Below are positions 1 through 8,408 of a DNA stretch of 49,899 bases, piece by piece. Below the pieces are notes generated by a model that ran no database searches, had not been told where the DNA came from, and was given only the letters and a program-made list of their open reading frames with translations. Positions within the stretch are counted from its first letter, which is position 1, and the number at the start of each line of letters is the position of its first letter. This DNA is from UBA6136 sp964344495 (GTDB lineage Bacteria; Pseudomonadota; Gammaproteobacteria; Methylococcales; Methylococcaceae). The DNA is taken from assembly GCA_964344495.1 (NCBI GenBank), contig CAYFNI010000002.1, positions 1-49,899 on the forward strand, written 5' to 3'. The translations under genes and the position numbers were made by a program.

Positions 1-56
1 GTCTGCGCGTCAATGAAGAACGTCCGAAAGCCAAGGGCCGGGGCGGGCGGCGGTAG
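1..56 (+). CDS. C-terminal end of an unidentified protein (truncated by window edge)
   Basis: An open frame enters from the left edge and ends at a TAG at 54-56. The 17 visible residues are rich in Arg, Lys and Gly (ending KGRGGRR). Such basic tails occur on RNA helicases and other RNA-binding proteins, but this is too little to assign a family. A strong hairpin lies 27 bases downstream, which supports a real gene end here. Confidence 0.4.
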   Translation, partial: LRVNEERPKAKGRGGRR

Positions 57-82
57 CCCAATCCCTCGCCATTCGGCCGAAC

Positions 83-117
83 AAAGCGCCCATGGGTTTG
101 AGTCACATGGGCGCTTT
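83..117 (+). terminator. Perfect 12-bp hairpin, probable terminator
   Basis: AAAGCGCCCATG at 83-94 is the exact reverse complement of CATGGGCGCTTT at 106-117, with an 11-base loop. The tail is only TTTCT, so it is a weak intrinsic terminator by sequence. It sits just after the truncated gene ending at 56. Confidence 0.6.
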
Positions 118-271
118 CTGGTAACTGAATCCTCTCCTCTCGACAGCCCTCACATCATTCAATCCCTGAGGCAAACTCAGCCAAAACGGCTGAACCCGGC
201 GGTGGGTTCATGTCCATCCCCCCGGAACTGCCAGCAGCATGGGCTCCATTCGACTCCTTGAAGGAAACACC

Positions 272-790
272 ATGATCTCGAAAAACACTGTCATTCTGTG
301 GGCCAGCATACTGGTACACGGAGGGCTTGCTCACGCCGACGAACCCTCCCTCTGTACGCCGGCCGAGCGGGCCTATTTCAATGGACCCTTCGTAAGCAGT
401 AGCAAAAAAGGCAACAGCCCTACGAAGCTGCTTTCACTGTGCGCAGACAGCACGCAGCCACCCGGCAGCCTGACCTATCGGTTTGGCCAACCGGGCAAGA
501 CGGAACTGGAATTTAGCGCGCCGCGCGATGGGACATTCTTCTCGACCGGGCAGACGCTGTCTCCCCGGGCCAACCTTGACGTGCTGTATTTCAGCCGTGG
601 TGCATTCACCTATGCCCTGACCGCCTGTGTCGGCGGCGAATGTCCGGCGGATTTTCAGTTGTTGGTATTCAGGGGCGGCAAAACGATGGCGCGTTTCCAC
701 TCGATCATCGGAGAAACGGGCTGGGGCGGTTTTGAGATCACGTCGGACTCACTGATCCGACCACAGGACAGCGCACTGGATTTTGAATAG
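272..790 (+). CDS. Secreted hypothetical protein
   Basis: This 172-residue protein is not one I recognise. The ATG at 272 is preferred over an upstream ATG at 239 because AAGGA lies at 261-265 and a clean signal peptide follows: hydrophobic residues 5-20 and an Ala-His-Ala cleavage site before Asp23. The mature part has four cysteines (in SLCTP, LCADS and ACVGGEC), which suggests two disulfides, and a Gly/Phe-rich, probably beta-rich composition. It is therefore likely periplasmic or secreted. No catalytic motif is visible. The gene stands alone between a terminator-like hairpin and a convergent membrane protein gene. Confidence 0.7.
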   Translation: MISKNTVILWASILVHGGLAHADEPSLCTPAERAYFNGPFVSSSKKGNSPTKLLSLCADSTQPPGSLTYRFGQPGKTELEFSAPRDGTFFSTGQTLSPRANLDVLYFSRGAFTYALTACVGGECPADFQLLVFRGGKTMARFHSIIGETGWGGFEITSDSLIRPQDSALDFE

Positions 791-1058
791 CGGCCACGGC
801 TGAGGGGGGGCTTGCCCGTTCAGCNNNNNNNNNNGACAGGATGAATACCGGCAACCACAGCAGTACTTCTGCTGCAAACAGGATCATCGAATGGCGGGCG
901 TTGCGCGTGGCGAGTATGTCGTGCAGATCGTAAATCGACACCCCGGCGATCAACCCGCAGATCAGCAGGATGACGAACCGGTACTGACAGTGCCTGGCCC
1001 AGGCAATGATGGCCGGCAGGAAGATCAGCACATGGATGACAATGGGCGTGATTTTCAT
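738..1058 (-). CDS. Small multi-pass membrane protein, interrupted by assembly gap
   Basis: The frame starts at ATG 1058 after GAAGGA in the mRNA sense. It encodes hydrophobic segments at about residues 3-19, 27-42 and 58-74, so at least three membrane helices. The run of ten Ns at 825-834 interrupts it near residue 75. The frame read beyond the gap down to 738 overlaps the end of the convergent gene and looks like antisense, so the true C-terminus is unknown. I do not recognise a family. Confidence 0.5.
   Translation of the reverse strand: MKITPIVIHVLIFLPAIIAWARHCQYRFVILLICGLIAGVSIYDLHDILATRNARHSMILFAAEVLLWLPVFILXXXXAERASPPSAVAAIQNPVRCPVVGSVSPT
825..834. other. Assembly gap (10 N)
   Basis: Ten Ns join two contigs. 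Length is probably nominal. The gap truncates the minus-strand membrane protein gene that starts at 1058. Confidence 0.95.
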
Positions 1059-1196
1059 CTTTCAATCCTTCGGGGGTGGGCGGGCAAACCCTGAAGGGCC
1101 TGCCCTGTGTCACACGTAAAGCCCTTGGCTGCTGACCCTGAGGGCGGCGCAAGTAAGGGTAAGCCCGGGCGCCACACCCTGGCGGCCACCCGGCGG

Positions 1197-2918
1197 CTAG
1201 AACAGATCATCCACATTATCCGGCGAGGTCGAGCGCTCGGCCGGCTTGGGGGCCTTGGGCTTGGTCTTGCTGCTGGCCTCCGGCTTTTGCGTCTCGTCAT
1301 CCAGCGGCCGCCGAATCTCGTGGGACGGCGTTGGCGACAGCAACCCGCGCTCTAGCGACTCGCCCAGTGAACGGGTCGGCGAGGTTTCCGGGGCATGCTC
1401 CGGCGCCACCGGTTCCGTCACAGGAGGCTGTAACGGCTCAACCGGCAGTTCGGGCTGCACTGGCGTCGGCAGCGCAAAGGGATCCGGCAGGCCACATTCG
1501 GATTTCGTGACGCAGGTCTGTACCACAACAAACTCCATGCGCCGATTCTTGAATTGCCCATAGGGCGTATCGTTTGATGCGACCGGCTGCTCGCCGCCAA
1601 CCCCCCGCGCCTGCAACATTTCCTTGGGCACGCCCGCCTGCAACAAGGCTTCGCGGACCGCATTGGCCCGCTCCTGCGACAACTTCAGCCCCGTCTGTCC
1701 CTTCTCGTCGGTGTGGCCGATGATCTGGAACACCACCGGCTGATTCATGGCCTTCATCAGTTCCGCAGCCCGACCGATGATGTCACGGCCACCCTCAGGC
1801 AGAGCGGCATGATCCTTGGGAAAATTGATGGCCCATTGATTCAGTGCCGCCGCCAGATCCAGTCCCTGATAGCCGGGCGGCAGCGCCGCCAGGGCGGCCA
1901 GCGTGCGGCCGCGTGCCTCTTTTTCCAGTTCCAGCGCTTCGTCACCCAGGTATGCGTAGCGGAACCCCGGGCCCATGGCGGTCTTGAGGCTGTTCATGAC
2001 GCTATCGCGATCCTGATCGCTCAGCCAGCCGCCAAGGCTGACGCTGTTGCCTTCAAGATGCAGGTCAATCCCCGGTACGTTGAGTTGCGGCAGCACCCGG
2101 TCGAGTTTGGCAAACCAGGGGGGGATGCCGAGTTGGGGATTCAGGGTCAGGTTGCCGTTCAGCCGTGCCTGACCGAAGAACGTTAACAGCTGCTCGGTGA
2201 TGTGACCCTTGAGGCCATTGTCGCTGACCTCACCGGAATAATCGAAGCGTCCACCATCGTTGCGGATGATCAGGCGAGCCACAGGTTTGCCCGCATCGGC
2301 ATCGGCTGGCGGTTGTGTTGGCGTGCTGGCCATCGGGGGGGCGGAAGGCTGGGCCTGTTCGGCCGGTCCCGGTTCGTTCCCCTTGAGAATCTGGTAGCCG
2401 GTGAACACGGCCGTCACCAGCAGGACCGCGACACCCAGCGTCCACATGCCGATGTTCGGCGTGGGCTCGGTCCGGTTGCGATTGACCGGCTTGCCCTTGG
2501 GTGTAAACACCCGGGCCTGCTCGGACTGCAGGAATGTCTGAATGGCCGACGGCATCTCCTTTGGGAGTGCACCATCCGCCGCAAAATAGCGTGCCAGCAA
2601 AGGCACCACGAAGGCCATGGCCGTACGAATGCGCGCATTGGCCATGCCCAGCTGCTTGCCGACGTCGGCAATGGCCGCAGTACCGAACACCGCTTCCAGC
2701 TGCTTGCCGTCGAGCGGTTTCGGCGCAGCCTTGGCTTCACGCCAGGAGCGGGTCAGATCCCCGAGTCCGGCCTCATCCAGGCGATCGAAAAAGCCCTGCA
2801 ACCCGCCCTTGGCCGGGTTGAACATGAGCCTGACCGTTTCCGCGACCAGCGCGCCGGCCTTGTTGCCCAAGCCAAAACTCTCGGCGGTTTCAGTGACGAT
2901 TTCGTTGAACAAGGTCAT
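1197..2918 (-). CDS. OmpA-family protein with N-terminal YidB/DUF937-like domain
   Basis: This 573-residue envelope protein starts at ATG 2918 with GGAGAG just upstream. An in-frame ATG at 2972 would add 18 unconvincing residues. Order of parts: residues 1-130 resemble the YidB (DUF937) helical domain (FGLGNKAG, then a conserved LGMANARIR stretch). One membrane helix lies near 157-179, followed by a Pro/Ala-rich linker. A BON-like fold at about 260-330 comes next. The C-terminal OmpA peptidoglycan-binding domain is at about 360-467, with the signature IGHTDEKG and NRRMEFVV. A long Pro/Glu-rich tail follows. It probably anchors the inner membrane to peptidoglycan. The fused YidB domain is unusual for OmpA proteins. 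Confidence 0.82.
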   Translation of the reverse strand: MTLFNEIVTETAESFGLGNKAGALVAETVRLMFNPAKGGLQGFFDRLDEAGLGDLTRSWREAKAAPKPLDGKQLEAVFGTAAIADVGKQLGMANARIRTAMAFVVPLLARYFAADGALPKEMPSAIQTFLQSEQARVFTPKGKPVNRNRTEPTPNIGMWTLGVAVLLVTAVFTGYQILKGNEPGPAEQAQPSAPPMASTPTQPPADADAGKPVARLIIRNDGGRFDYSGEVSDNGLKGHITEQLLTFFGQARLNGNLTLNPQLGIPPWFAKLDRVLPQLNVPGIDLHLEGNSVSLGGWLSDQDRDSVMNSLKTAMGPGFRYAYLGDEALELEKEARGRTLAALAALPPGYQGLDLAAALNQWAINFPKDHAALPEGGRDIIGRAAELMKAMNQPVVFQIIGHTDEKGQTGLKLSQERANAVREALLQAGVPKEMLQARGVGGEQPVASNDTPYGQFKNRRMEFVVVQTCVTKSECGLPDPFALPTPVQPELPVEPLQPPVTEPVAPEHAPETSPTRSLGESLERGLLSPTPSHEIRRPLDDETQKPEASSKTKPKAPKPAERSTSPDNVDDLF

Positions 2919-3055
2919 CAATGACTCTCCTGATACTGAATAGTCGTGCCCGGACGCAATGCCTCCCAGCAAGCGGGCATGATAACGGACTCATGCCGAT
3001 TTGGCTCCCCGCCCCCTCCCTGCCCTGCGGGCCGTCTCTATCGGGTGTTGTTCGT

Positions 3056-3817
3056 TCAGAAAAGATCCTTCCGGCGCCGCAATTCAGCAAAGACTGCCTG
3101 ATCGCTGGCGTCCGGCAGACCCAGACTGGCCCGGATCGTGGGGCTCTCCGGGCGCAGGAAGGGGTTGGTGGCCCATTCTTCCTCGAGTCGGAACGGCACT
3201 GTGGCAGCCGCGCACGACCGCAACCGGTCGACTTCGCGCAGACGGGCCTGCAAGGCGCTGTTGTCCGGTTCCACGCTCGCCGCAAAGCGGCCATTGTTCT
3301 GCGTGTATTCGTGGGCGCAGTAAATAAGCGTGTCGGCCGGCAGCCGCCGCAGGCGGTCCAGCGATTGCCAGAGTTGTTCAGCCGTACCCCCCAGCAACCG
3401 GCCGCACCCCATGCCGAACAGCGTGTCGCCACAGAAAAGCGCGCCGGCTCCCGGCAGCCAGAAGGCCAGATGATGCCGGGTATGGCCGGGAACGGCCCAC
3501 ACCTCCACGTCCATCTCGCCAAAGGCGATCCGCAACCCCTCGCTCACCGGTTCATCGAGCCCCGGGATGGGTTCGCCCGGCCCGCTGGCGCCATGGATGC
3601 GTGCACCGGTGGCGTGTTGCAGTTCGAGATTGCCGCCGACGTGATCGGCATGGTGATGGGTGTTGAAGATGTGTGTCAGCCGCCAGCCCCGCTCCCGCAG
3701 GGCGCTCAGCACCGGCGCGGCTTCGGCGGGGTCGATGACCGCCGTCTGATCGCTGCCCTCCGTGTGGATCAGGTAGATATAGTTATCCCTGAGAACCGGT
3801 ATTTGCAGAATCTGCAT
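3056..3817 (-). CDS. gloB: Hydroxyacylglutathione hydrolase (glyoxalase II)
   Basis: This 253-residue metallo-beta-lactamase-fold enzyme hydrolyses S-lactoylglutathione to lactate and glutathione, the second step of methylglyoxal detoxification in the cytosol. The metal-binding THHHADH motif is at residues 53-59, with further ligands in GHTRHH and FCGDTLF. The C-terminal glutathione-binding region ends RRRKDLF, as in the family. ATG 3817 (MQILQIP) is chosen over 3877 because AAGGGG precedes it and family members start here. It is a monocistronic minus-strand gene, divergent from the permease. Confidence 0.93.
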   Translation of the reverse strand: MQILQIPVLRDNYIYLIHTEGSDQTAVIDPAEAAPVLSALRERGWRLTHIFNTHHHADHVGGNLELQHATGARIHGASGPGEPIPGLDEPVSEGLRIAFGEMDVEVWAVPGHTRHHLAFWLPGAGALFCGDTLFGMGCGRLLGGTAEQLWQSLDRLRRLPADTLIYCAHEYTQNNGRFAASVEPDNSALQARLREVDRLRSCAAATVPFRLEEEWATNPFLRPESPTIRASLGLPDASDQAVFAELRRRKDLF

Positions 3818-3954
3818 ACCCCTTACCTGTTGTTTTGACAATACGACACGGTAAACGAAATCGGATCCCGGCGTCATTCGGTTAAACTGGGACCGCTGTT
3901 CGGATCAACCCGTCACCCACGGATATTGCGCGACTGACTGGAGACCTATCTATT

Positions 3955-5508
3955 ATGATTTTCTGGCGAATCAAACCCCTTGACGCGATTTTGGCCACGG
4001 CCGAGAAAAAGAGCCTGCACCGCTCGCTGGGCGCCTGGCAACTGACCCTGCTCGGCATCGGCGCCATCATCGGGACGGGTATCTTCGTCCTCTCGGCCGA
4101 GGCCGCGCAAAAAGCGGGACCCGGCATGTTGCTCTCCTTCGTCATTGCGGGTGCGGTGTGTGCCGTGGCGGCACTGTGCTACTCGGAACTGTCCTCGATG
4201 GTGCCGGTGTCCGGGTCGGCCTATACCTATTCTTATGCTGTGCTGGGCGAACTGATCGCCTGGATGGTGGGATGGGCATTGGTTCTGGAATATGCCGTCG
4301 CCTCCAGTGCCGTTGCGGTGGGCTGGTCAGGGTACTTTGTCGGACTGATGCAGAATTCACTCGGCTGGCATATTCCTGAGAGCCTGAGCAATGGCCCCTT
4401 TGCCGGCGGCCTCATCAACCTGCCGGCCGTCGTCATCAGCCTGGCCGTCACCGGTCTGCTGATCATCGGCACCAAAGAGAGCGCGACGTTCAATGCCATC
4501 CTGGTGATGGTGAAGATCACCGCGCTGACGGCGTTTATCGTGTTTTCGCTGCCCGTCGTGAAGGCCGAACATTTTCAGCCCTTCCTGCCCCTGGGCGGGT
4601 CTGGTGCGGTGGCCGCAGCCGCGTCGATCTTTTTTGCCTACGTCGGCTTCGATGCCGTCTCGACCGCCGCCGAAGAGACCCGGAATCCGCAACGCAATGT
4701 CCCCATCGGCCTGATCGGGTCGCTCAGCATCTGTACGATTTTTTACCTGCTGGTCGCGACCGGCGCCATCGGCACCATCGGCGCTCAGCCCATCCTCGAC
4801 GCCAGCGGCGCCGGCATCGCGCCCGGCTCGCAGGAACTGGCCACCCAGTGCCAAAGCCTCGCCGCCGCGGGCCAGCAACCGCTGGTCTGTTCAAAGGAAG
4901 CCCTGGCGCTGGTGTTGCGCCAGATCGGCTGGGAGAAAGTCGGCAACCTGCTCGGGCTGGCGGCCTTCCTGGCATTGCCCTCGGTGATTTTGATGCTGCT
5001 CTTCGGGCAGACGCGCATCTTCTTTGTGATGGCGCGGGATGGCCTCTTGCCGGAAGGCCTGAGCCAGATCCATCCGCGTTTCAAGACACCGCACATCGTG
5101 ACCGCCATCACCGGCGTCGGTGTCACCTTCGCGGCCGCCTTCCTGCCGGTCGGCAAGCTGGCGGACATTTCCAATTCCGGCACCCTGTTTGCGTTCTTCA
5201 CGGTCTCGATTGCGGTGATGATTCTGCGCGTGAGGGAGAAGGACCGCCACCGCCCGTTCCGCACCCCGGCCATCTGGGTCGTGGGGCCGCTGGCCATGCT
5301 CGGCTGTGCCGTGCTGTTCCTGTTCCTGCCGACCGAAGCGAAACTGGTGTTCCCGGTCTGGGGTGGCATTGGTCTGGTGTTTTATTTTCTCTATGGCTAT
5401 CGCAAGAGCCATGTCGCACTGGGAATTCCCGGACCGACCGGTGGCGAGGAGATGCTGACCGAGGTACGGCCGCTGGCGGATCTGGCCGATGACGATGATG
5501 CGGTCTGA
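3955..5508 (+). CDS. Cationic amino acid transporter-type APC permease
   Basis: This 517-residue integral membrane protein belongs to the APC superfamily, CAT-like (YfnA) branch. The family signature GIGAIIGTGIFVLS is in helix 1, and about twelve to fourteen hydrophobic segments follow. The mid-protein motif FFAYVGFDAVSTAAEE is highly conserved in CAT transporters. A periplasmic loop at about residues 275-320 carries two cysteines. It probably imports or exchanges amino acids using an ion gradient, but the substrate cannot be read from sequence. GGAG lies about 12 bases before the ATG. Confidence 0.9.
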   Translation: MIFWRIKPLDAILATAEKKSLHRSLGAWQLTLLGIGAIIGTGIFVLSAEAAQKAGPGMLLSFVIAGAVCAVAALCYSELSSMVPVSGSAYTYSYAVLGELIAWMVGWALVLEYAVASSAVAVGWSGYFVGLMQNSLGWHIPESLSNGPFAGGLINLPAVVISLAVTGLLIIGTKESATFNAILVMVKITALTAFIVFSLPVVKAEHFQPFLPLGGSGAVAAAASIFFAYVGFDAVSTAAEETRNPQRNVPIGLIGSLSICTIFYLLVATGAIGTIGAQPILDASGAGIAPGSQELATQCQSLAAAGQQPLVCSKEALALVLRQIGWEKVGNLLGLAAFLALPSVILMLLFGQTRIFFVMARDGLLPEGLSQIHPRFKTPHIVTAITGVGVTFAAAFLPVGKLADISNSGTLFAFFTVSIAVMILRVREKDRHRPFRTPAIWVVGPLAMLGCAVLFLFLPTEAKLVFPVWGGIGLVFYFLYGYRKSHVALGIPGPTGGEEMLTEVRPLADLADDDDAV

Positions 5509-5522
5509 GACGGTGCGGCATC

Positions 5523-5552
5523 CGGCCGGCCCCCTGCACGGGACGCCGGCCG
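5523..5552. terminator. GC-rich hairpin between convergent genes
   Basis: CGGCCGGC (5523-5530) pairs with GCCGGCCG (5545-5552), and CCC/GGG can extend the stem inward. There is no T tract. It lies between the convergent permease and hemE genes and may act as a shared termination structure. Confidence 0.35.
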
Positions 5553-5558
5553 CTTGGA

Positions 5559-6635
5559 TCAGGCTGACCGGGACTGGATCGCCGGGCTGAAGGCGTGGAC
5601 GGCCTCGATCATGGCCCCGACGTGCTCGGGGTTCACATCCGGCCAGACACCGTGCCCGAGATTGAAGACGTGACCGCTGCCCGCGCCATAGCCTTCCAGA
5701 ATCTGGCGCACTTCCTCCCGCAGACGCGGAATCGGCGCATACAGCGCCTGCGGATCCAGATTCCCCTGCAAAGCCACGCGATCCCCGACGCGCGCCCGCG
5801 CGCTGGCAATGTCTGTGGTCCAGTCAAGCCCCAGGGCATCGTAACCGCTGTCCGCCATCGTCTCCAGCCACTGACCCCCGCCCTTGGTAAACAGGATGGC
5901 CGGAAGGGTACGTTCGCCCTGCGTCCGCGTCAGACCTGACAGCGCCTGGCGGGCATAGTCCAGCGAGAACTGTTGATACTGCATCGGCGACAATACGCCA
6001 CCCCAGGTATCGAACACCATGATCGCATCCACGCCCGCATCAATCTGGGCCTGCAAGTAGGCGGCCACGGACTGGGCCAACGTATCCAGCAACTGGTGCA
6101 GCAACTCGGGCTGCTCGTACATCAGCCCCTTGATCCTGCGAAACTCGCGACTGCTGCGGCCTTCGACCATGTAGGTTGCCAGTGTCCACGGGCTGCCGGA
6201 AAAACCGATCAGCGGCACGCGGCCATCGAGTTCGCGGCGGATCAGGCGCACCGCGTCGGTCACATAGCCCAGACTGGCCTCCGGGTCCGGAACCGGCAGG
6301 CGACGGATAGCCTCGGCGCTCCGCACCGGATGCCGGAATTGCGGTCCCTCTCCTTCCACGAACTCCAGCCCCAGCCCCATGGCATCAGGGATGGTGAGAA
6401 TGTCGGAAAACAGGATCGCCGCATCAAGGCGATAGCGTTCCAGCGGTTGCAGGGTGACTTCGCACGCCAGTTCCGGATTCGTGCACAGACCCATGAAGCT
6501 GCCGGCCTGCTCACGCACCCGCCGGTACTCGGGCAGATAGCGACCGGCCTGACGCATCATCCAGACCGGCGTCCGGTCGACCGGTTGACGCAACAGGGCG
6601 CGCAGAAAAGTGTCGTTCTTCAAGCTCACGGTCAT
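5559..6635 (-). CDS. hemE: Uroporphyrinogen decarboxylase
   Basis: This 358-residue protein has the normal length for HemE, which converts uroporphyrinogen III to coproporphyrinogen III in heme synthesis. The N-terminal signature TPVWMMRQAGRYLPEYR carries the substrate-binding Arg residues. The conserved GFSGSPWTLATYM motif and the FDTWGG segment with the catalytic-site Asp are present, as is the C-terminal NLGHGVWPDVNPEHV. It lies downstream of aroK-aroB on the same strand, separated by 71 bases, so it may be co-transcribed. Confidence 0.97.
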   Translation of the reverse strand: MTVSLKNDTFLRALLRQPVDRTPVWMMRQAGRYLPEYRRVREQAGSFMGLCTNPELACEVTLQPLERYRLDAAILFSDILTIPDAMGLGLEFVEGEGPQFRHPVRSAEAIRRLPVPDPEASLGYVTDAVRLIRRELDGRVPLIGFSGSPWTLATYMVEGRSSREFRRIKGLMYEQPELLHQLLDTLAQSVAAYLQAQIDAGVDAIMVFDTWGGVLSPMQYQQFSLDYARQALSGLTRTQGERTLPAILFTKGGGQWLETMADSGYDALGLDWTTDIASARARVGDRVALQGNLDPQALYAPIPRLREEVRQILEGYGAGSGHVFNLGHGVWPDVNPEHVGAMIEAVHAFSPAIQSRSA

Positions 6636-6706
6636 CAGTGAATCCTAGCGCTGCTCAGGGTGGATGGCGGCCGCCTGTACCAGTCAAGCGGGCCCGCACG
6701 GGTTAT

Positions 6707-7789
6707 TCAGGCACGTCCATACTGGTCGAGGGTTTGTCGCAATCGCCCAAGTTCGACCGCCATCGGCAGAGTCGCGCGGCCCAATTGCTCGAGCAAAATC
6801 AGCCTGAGCTGACCCTCGACGTTTTTCTTGTCGACGGCCATGTGTTCAAGGAAGGCATCCGTGTCGAGTGCGGGTGGGGGGGTCACCGGCAGACCGGCAC
6901 GGACCAGCAGCTGAACCACCCGCTCAAGGTCAACATCGGTGAGCCAGCCCATTCGCCGCGACAGATCAGCCGCCTGGCACATGCCGATGGCCACCGCTTC
7001 GCCGTGCAGTACGGCGCCATACCCCAGCCCCGTTTCCACCGCATGCCCGAAGGTATGGCCGAGATTGAGGGTGGCGCGCTCCCCCGATTCGCGCTCATCG
7101 GCAGCCACCACCTCGGCCTTGTTGCGGCAGGACCGTTCGACCGCCGTCGCCAGCGCATCCGGGTCGCGGGCCCGCAAGGCCTCCATGTTCGCTTCCAGCC
7201 AGAGCAGAAATTCCGGGTCGCGGATCAGGCCGTACTTCACGACCTCGGCCAGACCGGCGCTGAGCTCCCGATCTGCCAGTGTGTTCAGCGTCGTCATATC
7301 GGCGATCACGCATTTCGGCTGGTAGAAGGCACCAATCATGTTCTTGCCGCGCGGATGGTTGACAGCGGTCTTGCCGCCGACGGACGAATCAACCTGCGCC
7401 AGCAGTGTCGTGGGAATCTGGATGAACGGCACGCCGCGCTGGTAGCACGCGGCAGCAAAGCCGGTCAGATCACCGATCACGCCGCCTCCCAGCGCCACCA
7501 GATGGGCGCTGCGGCTGAAACGCAGACGCAGCAGTTCGTCAAAGACCTGCATGGCCGAATCCATGGTCTTGTAGGCTTCGCCATCGGGCAGCACGACGGT
7601 CGCCACCTGCCGGTCGCCCAGGGCCTGGCGCACCTTGTCAAGGTACAAGGGGGCCACCGTCTCGTTGGTCACGATCATGACCTGACGCGAATCGATGTGG
7701 CGGGTCAGGCAGTCGGGCTGATCCAGCAGCTGTTGTCCGATGTAGATCGGGTAACGCCGGTCACCCAGTTCAACGGTTAAGGTTCTCAT
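6707..7789 (-). CDS. aroB: 3-dehydroquinate synthase
   Basis: This 360-residue enzyme of the shikimate pathway converts DAHP to 3-dehydroquinate using NAD and a divalent metal. Visible family motifs are PDGEAYK, ALGGGVIGDLTGFAA, PTTLLAQVDSSVGGKTAVNHP and the metal-ligand histidines in LNLGHTFGHA and VLHGEAV. It overlaps the stop of aroK by four bases, so translation is probably coupled. This is the common aroKB operon of gammaproteobacteria. Confidence 0.97.
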   Translation of the reverse strand: MRTLTVELGDRRYPIYIGQQLLDQPDCLTRHIDSRQVMIVTNETVAPLYLDKVRQALGDRQVATVVLPDGEAYKTMDSAMQVFDELLRLRFSRSAHLVALGGGVIGDLTGFAAACYQRGVPFIQIPTTLLAQVDSSVGGKTAVNHPRGKNMIGAFYQPKCVIADMTTLNTLADRELSAGLAEVVKYGLIRDPEFLLWLEANMEALRARDPDALATAVERSCRNKAEVVAADERESGERATLNLGHTFGHAVETGLGYGAVLHGEAVAIGMCQAADLSRRMGWLTDVDLERVVQLLVRAGLPVTPPPALDTDAFLEHMAVDKKNVEGQLRLILLEQLGRATLPMAVELGRLRQTLDQYGRA

Positions 7790-8325
7790 GCGTCGTGTCG
7801 GTCGGTTTCTGTGCGTTGGTAGGCCCGGAGGATCTGTCGCACAACACTGCGACTCGAGGATTGTCCGGTATCGACAACGAAATCGGCCAGCTCGCGGTAC
7901 AGGGGTTCGCGAATGGCAAAAATCTCCTGCAGGCGCTGACGCGGATTGTCGGTTTTCAGCAGCGGGCGGTTGGAATCCTTGTGGGTGCGTTCCAGTTGTT
8001 TCTCGACCGGGCAGTGCAAATAAACAACGAAGCCCCGCTCGCGCAGGCAGGCCCGGTTTTCCGGCAGCAAGACCGAGCCCCCGCCGGTCGCCAGGACCAC
8101 CTGCTCCAGCCGGGTCAGTTCGTTGATCACCTCGGCTTCGCGCTTGCGAAAACCCGCTTCACCCTCGTATTCGAAAATCATCGGGATGGTGACACCGGTC
8201 TTGCGCTCGATCGCCTTGTCGCTGTCGACAAAATCAACCCCCAGCGATTTTGCCAGCAGGCGCCCGATGGTGCTCTTGCCCGCACCCATCGGACCGATCA
8301 GAAAAAGGCTGGACGACTGACGCAT
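7786..8325 (-). CDS. aroK: Shikimate kinase
   Basis: This 179-residue kinase phosphorylates shikimate at O3 with ATP. The P-loop GPMGAGKST is at residues 11-19. The shikimate-binding DSDKAIE and GFRKREAEV segments and the GGGSVL loop are all present. It is the first gene of the aroK-aroB pair and may lead into hemE. The divergent radical SAM gene starts within about 85 bases. Confidence 0.96.
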   Translation of the reverse strand: MRQSSSLFLIGPMGAGKSTIGRLLAKSLGVDFVDSDKAIERKTGVTIPMIFEYEGEAGFRKREAEVINELTRLEQVVLATGGGSVLLPENRACLRERGFVVYLHCPVEKQLERTHKDSNRPLLKTDNPRQRLQEIFAIREPLYRELADFVVDTGQSSSRSVVRQILRAYQRTETDRHDA

Positions 8326-8408
8326 TCCGGACGGCTGAAAAAAAGCGCGATAATATCATGCGAACGCCGGCCGGCCGGCCGCGGATAACCCTTTTGCGCT
8401 CCGATCGC

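Noticed and set aside
6638..7780. A 380-codon open frame on the plus strand
   Set aside because: It is antisense to the certain aroB gene and has no family resemblance.
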